From the NCBI RefSeq assembly GCF_011759365.1, contig NZ_JAARLZ010000001.1, positions 310,001 through 374,000 of the forward strand: a stretch of 64,000 nucleotides of DNA, given 5' to 3'. Position numbers and translations under genes: made by a program. The notes beneath the pieces were generated by a model, which was not told the DNA's origin, did not search any database, and saw nothing but the letters and a program-made list of their open reading frames with translations. Source of the stretch: Luteibacter anthropi. Lineage in GTDB: Bacteria; Pseudomonadota; Gammaproteobacteria; Xanthomonadales; Rhodanobacteraceae. Shown here in pieces: positions 61,525 to 64,000 of the stretch. Each line of letters starts with the position of its first letter. Position 1 is the stretch's first letter.

Positions 61525-63732
61525 ATGACCGTCGATGTGCGCCGCACCGCCCTCGCCTTCGCCATCACCGCTGGCCTCGCCGCCTCCGCCCATGCCGCCA
61601 CCCCGACGGATCGTCCCTGGATGGATCGCTCGCTTTCGGCAGATCGCCGCGCCGATCTCATCGTCGCGGCGATGACGGACGACGAGAAATTCCGTCTCAT
61701 CCGCTCCGAGTTCGGCCAGAAGAGCGAGAAGTTCGAACAGCCCGAAGGGGCGCTGGGCGGTGCCGGCTATATACCGGCCATTCCCCGCCTTGGCCTGCCT
61801 GCCATCCAGGAAACCGATGCCAGCCTGGGCGTGACCCGCACCGGTTCCGACGGCAAGGGGGCCATCTCGCTCCCGGCCGGTCTGGCCACGGCGGCCAGCT
61901 TCGATCCGGCGGTGGCCCATGCCGGTGGCCGCATGATCGGCGGCGAGGCGCGTGGCAAGGGTTACAACGTGATGCTCGTGGGTGGCGTGAACCTCACGCG
62001 TGATCCGCGCAACGGCCGCAACTTCGAATACGCCGGAGAAGATCCGGTGCTGGCGGGCACCATCGCCGGCGCCGCCGTGAAGGGCGTGCAGGAACGCCAC
62101 GTGGTGGCCACGGTGAAGCACCTGGCCATCAACGATCTCGAATCCGGCCGCAACACGCTCAGCTCGGACATCGATCCCGTCGCGTTGCGCGAATCCGATC
62201 TGCTCGCCTTCCAGCTGGCGATCGCCAAGGGTGATCCGGGCTCGGTGATGTCGGCCTACAACAAGGTCAACGGCGTCTATGCGGGCGAAAACGAGTGGCT
62301 GCTCAACGACGTGCTGAAGAAGGAATGGGGCTTCAAGGGTTTCGTGATGTCCGACTGGGGTGGCGTGCACAGCGCCACCAAGGCGGCCATGGCCGGGCTC
62401 GACCAGCAGTCGGCCGGCGAGGTTTTCGACAAGGAGGTCTTTTTCGACAAGCCACTGCGCGAGGCCTACGCCAAGGGTGAATTCCCCAAGGCACGCCTGG
62501 ATGACATGGCGAAGCGCATCCTGCGCAGCCTGTTCGCGCATGGCGTGATCGACGAGCCGATGAAGAACGGCAAGGTGCCTTACGCTGCCGATCGCGTTGT
62601 CGCCCGCGACACGCTCGAAGCCGGCGCGGTGCTCCTGCGCAACGAAGGCGGCCTCCTGCCGCTGTCGGGCAAGGGACAGTCCGTGGTGGTGATCGGTGGT
62701 CGCGCCGACGAGGGCGTGCTTGCCGGTGGCGGCTCGTCGCTGGTGACCGATGAAGCCGGCGATCCGGTGCCGGGCCTCGAGCCCACCGGCTGGCCCGGTC
62801 CCGTGCGCTACCACCCGTCCGCCCCGCTGGATTTCATCCGCAAGTTCGCCAGCAAGGCGAGCTTCGATCCCGGCACCGATCCGGCCGCGGCCGCGAAAGC
62901 TGCTGCTGGCGCGGATGTGGCCGTGGTGTTTGTCACCAAGTGGGCGGCGGAGTCGTTCGACACGCCGGACCTCACCCTGCCCGACCACCAGGACGCACTG
63001 GTCGAGGCCGTCGTGAAGGCCAATCCGCATACGGTGGTGGTGCTGGAAACCAACGGCCCGGTGAAGATGCCGTGGCTGGATCACACCGCTGCCGTGATGC
63101 AGGCCTGGTATCCGGGCTCGGGTGGTGGCGAGGCCATCGCACGCCTGTTGTACGGCAAGACGGCGCCCTCGGGGCGCCTGCCGATCAGCTGGCCGCGTGA
63201 CGAGTCCGAACTGCCGCGTCCGACGATCCAGGGTGCCGGCCTGTATTCGAAGGAGAAGCCGGCCGACAACGTCGACTACAACATCGAAGGCGCGGACGTC
63301 GGCTATCGCTGGTACGAGAAGAAGAACCTGAAGCCGCTGTTCGCCTTCGGCTATGGCCTCACCTACACGAGCTTCGCCTACAGCGATTTCGCCGTGGACA
63401 AGGATGCCAGGGGCAATCCGGTGGCCCATGTGACGGTGAAGAACACGGGCAAGGTCGCCGGCGCCGATGTACCGCAGATCTATGTCACCGGCCCCTCCGG
63501 TGGCACGCGTCGCCTGGCCGGCTGGTCGAAGGTGCAGCTCGATGCCGGTGCGAGCCGCCGCGTGGACATTCCGCTGGAAGCCCTCGCGCTGGCGCGCTGG
63601 GACGACGCCGGCAAGCGCTGGCACATCGCGGCCGGCCACTACGCCGTGAAGCTCGGCCGTTCGGCCACGGACGTGGCGGCTGACGCCAGCATCGACCTGG
63701 CAGAAACGTTCCCGGTGGTGAAGGCGCCCTGA
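61525..63732 (+). CDS. bglX: GH3 beta-glucosidase (BglX-like), periplasmic
   Basis: This exported glycoside hydrolase acts on beta-glucosides or related oligosaccharides. ATG 61525 (second of two close ATGs; 61519 is possible) starts a signal peptide (MTVDVRRTALAFAITAGLAA, cleavage after HAA). The 735-residue protein has the GH3 N-domain (LGLPAIQETDASLGVTRTG, GGVNLTRDPRNGRNFEY, VKHLAINDLESGRNTL). The catalytic nucleophile is the aspartate of GFVMSDWGGVHSA. It continues with the GH3 C-domain (ADVAVVFVTKWAAESFD) and an FnIII-like end (VTVKNTGKVAGADVPQIYV). The frame extends to 61492 without a start that includes the signal. A clean terminator follows. Exact sugar specificity is unknown. Confidence 0.93.
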   Translation: MTVDVRRTALAFAITAGLAASAHAATPTDRPWMDRSLSADRRADLIVAAMTDDEKFRLIRSEFGQKSEKFEQPEGALGGAGYIPAIPRLGLPAIQETDASLGVTRTGSDGKGAISLPAGLATAASFDPAVAHAGGRMIGGEARGKGYNVMLVGGVNLTRDPRNGRNFEYAGEDPVLAGTIAGAAVKGVQERHVVATVKHLAINDLESGRNTLSSDIDPVALRESDLLAFQLAIAKGDPGSVMSAYNKVNGVYAGENEWLLNDVLKKEWGFKGFVMSDWGGVHSATKAAMAGLDQQSAGEVFDKEVFFDKPLREAYAKGEFPKARLDDMAKRILRSLFAHGVIDEPMKNGKVPYAADRVVARDTLEAGAVLLRNEGGLLPLSGKGQSVVVIGGRADEGVLAGGGSSLVTDEAGDPVPGLEPTGWPGPVRYHPSAPLDFIRKFASKASFDPGTDPAAAAKAAAGADVAVVFVTKWAAESFDTPDLTLPDHQDALVEAVVKANPHTVVVLETNGPVKMPWLDHTAAVMQAWYPGSGGGEAIARLLYGKTAPSGRLPISWPRDESELPRPTIQGAGLYSKEKPADNVDYNIEGADVGYRWYEKKNLKPLFAFGYGLTYTSFAYSDFAVDKDARGNPVAHVTVKNTGKVAGADVPQIYVTGPSGGTRRLAGWSKVQLDAGASRRVDIPLEALALARWDDAGKRWHIAAGHYAVKLGRSATDVAADASIDLAETFPVVKAP

Positions 63733-63740
63733 GGTCGTGA

Positions 63741-63770
63741 CGGGAGCGGCCCGGCGCCGCTCCCGTTTCC
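63741..63770 (+). terminator. Terminator of the GH3 gene
   Basis: CGGGAGCGGC pairs perfectly with GCCGCTCCCG around a five-base loop, followed by TTTCC. Confidence 0.8.
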
Positions 63771-63808
63771 TTCGCACGGGCGTGACGGGCGCCGTCGACA
63801 ATGCCCGC

Positions 63809-64000
63809 ATGAATTTACGCCGGCTGACGCCCCTCCTCCTGCTCGTTGCCTCGCAAGGCGTCCTCGCCGACCCGCCCGACTTCGACCGCCCTGGCGCGGG
63901 TTTCGCCACGACGACCGTGCCGGTGGGCACGCTCGCGTGGGAACAGGGCCTGCCGACCTATCAGCGCGAGCGTCCGGGCGGCGTCCTGCAAGGCACGTAT
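63809..64000 (+). CDS. Exported protein, possible MetA-type transporter (3' truncated by window)
   Basis: The first 64 codons are visible, starting at ATG 63809. A signal peptide is clear (MNLRRLTPLLLLVASQGVLA, then DPPDFDRPGAGFATTT). The following VPVGTLAWEQGLPTYQ resembles the start of proteins in the 'phenol degradation MetA' transporter-like family of outer-membrane barrels, but only the N-terminus can be judged. No RBS stands out. The rest of the gene is outside the window. Confidence 0.6.
   Translation, partial: MNLRRLTPLLLLVASQGVLADPPDFDRPGAGFATTTVPVGTLAWEQGLPTYQRERPGGVLQGTY

Noticed and set aside
61189-63930. 913-codon minus-strand frame opposite the GH3 gene
   Set aside because: It is antisense to a well-defined glycoside hydrolase and overlaps the lhr start; no domain is recognisable.

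Overview
The window is GC-rich, gene-dense bacterial chromosome. The gene content points to a gammaproteobacterium of the Xanthomonadales (Lysobacterales), most likely Rhodanobacteraceae and close to Luteibacter or Dyella. The evidence is a GlcNAc-utilisation (nag) cluster of the Xanthomonas type (GntR and LacI regulators, NagB-II, NagP, a large TonB receptor), an Entner-Doudoroff operon, several TonB-dependent receptors, a PagL-type lipid A deacylase and a high density of REP-like palindromes. The genus is inference from content; no rRNA or tRNA gene is present to fix it.

Layout. 1-9195: a kdp potassium-uptake locus, with kdpA (5' end outside the window), kdpB, a 61-codon ORF, an outer-membrane porin gene and kdpC, then a REP-filled gap and the kdpD-kdpE two-component pair. 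9327-10893: a small secreted protein, an AraC-type regulator and an 80-aa ORF around a perfect palindrome. 10972-15762: a MarR-controlled tripartite efflux operon (regulator, outer-membrane factor, EmrA, EmrB). 15949-20792: a small cysteine-rich secreted protein, PagL, a two-domain GGDEF/EAL sensor and a YrbL-like protein. 21033-24740: a YgiD-like dioxygenase, an AT-richer unrecognised gene with a candidate structured RNA, DUF2239 and a MATE exporter. 24837-33772: an RND pump without its adaptor, then divergent TonB-dependent receptor genes; the leftward one (btuB) has a clear cobalamin riboswitch.

33773-36182 is the least explained stretch. Two near-identical arms of about 375 bp lie in opposite orientation and enclose about 1.6 kb. 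Each arm carries a 241-245 bp element bounded by 26-bp terminal inverted repeats. The enclosed segment holds REP pairs, a 22-codon ORF with a good Shine-Dalgarno site and structured flanks, and two translationally coupled small genes of unknown function.

36199-57067 is largely devoted to sugars. A leftward nag operon (GGACT protein, nagA, nagB-II, GntR regulator) faces a rightward Entner-Doudoroff operon (zwf, pgl, edd, eda). Further on are a LacI regulator, the NagP permease, a glucokinase-family kinase, a TonB receptor and a GH20 hexosaminidase lipoprotein. LacI-type palindromes with an AACGTT core and a phased array of TGGTAYG repeats sit in the control regions and probably tie these genes into one regulon: GlcNAc oligomers enter through the receptor, are cut by the hexosaminidase, imported by NagP, phosphorylated, deacetylated (NagA) and deaminated/isomerised (NagB-II) to fructose-6-phosphate, with zwf-pgl-edd-eda processing hexose phosphates. 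Between them lie a DMT permease, a ProP-like symporter and three tandem 165-bp repeats.

57087-64000: a large Lhr-type helicase on the minus strand, divergent from a GH3 glucosidase, and the first 64 codons of an exported protein cut by the window end. At least 21 copies of one REP-like sequence are scattered through intergenic regions. I found no CRISPR array, rRNA, tRNA, intact transposase or prophage module.
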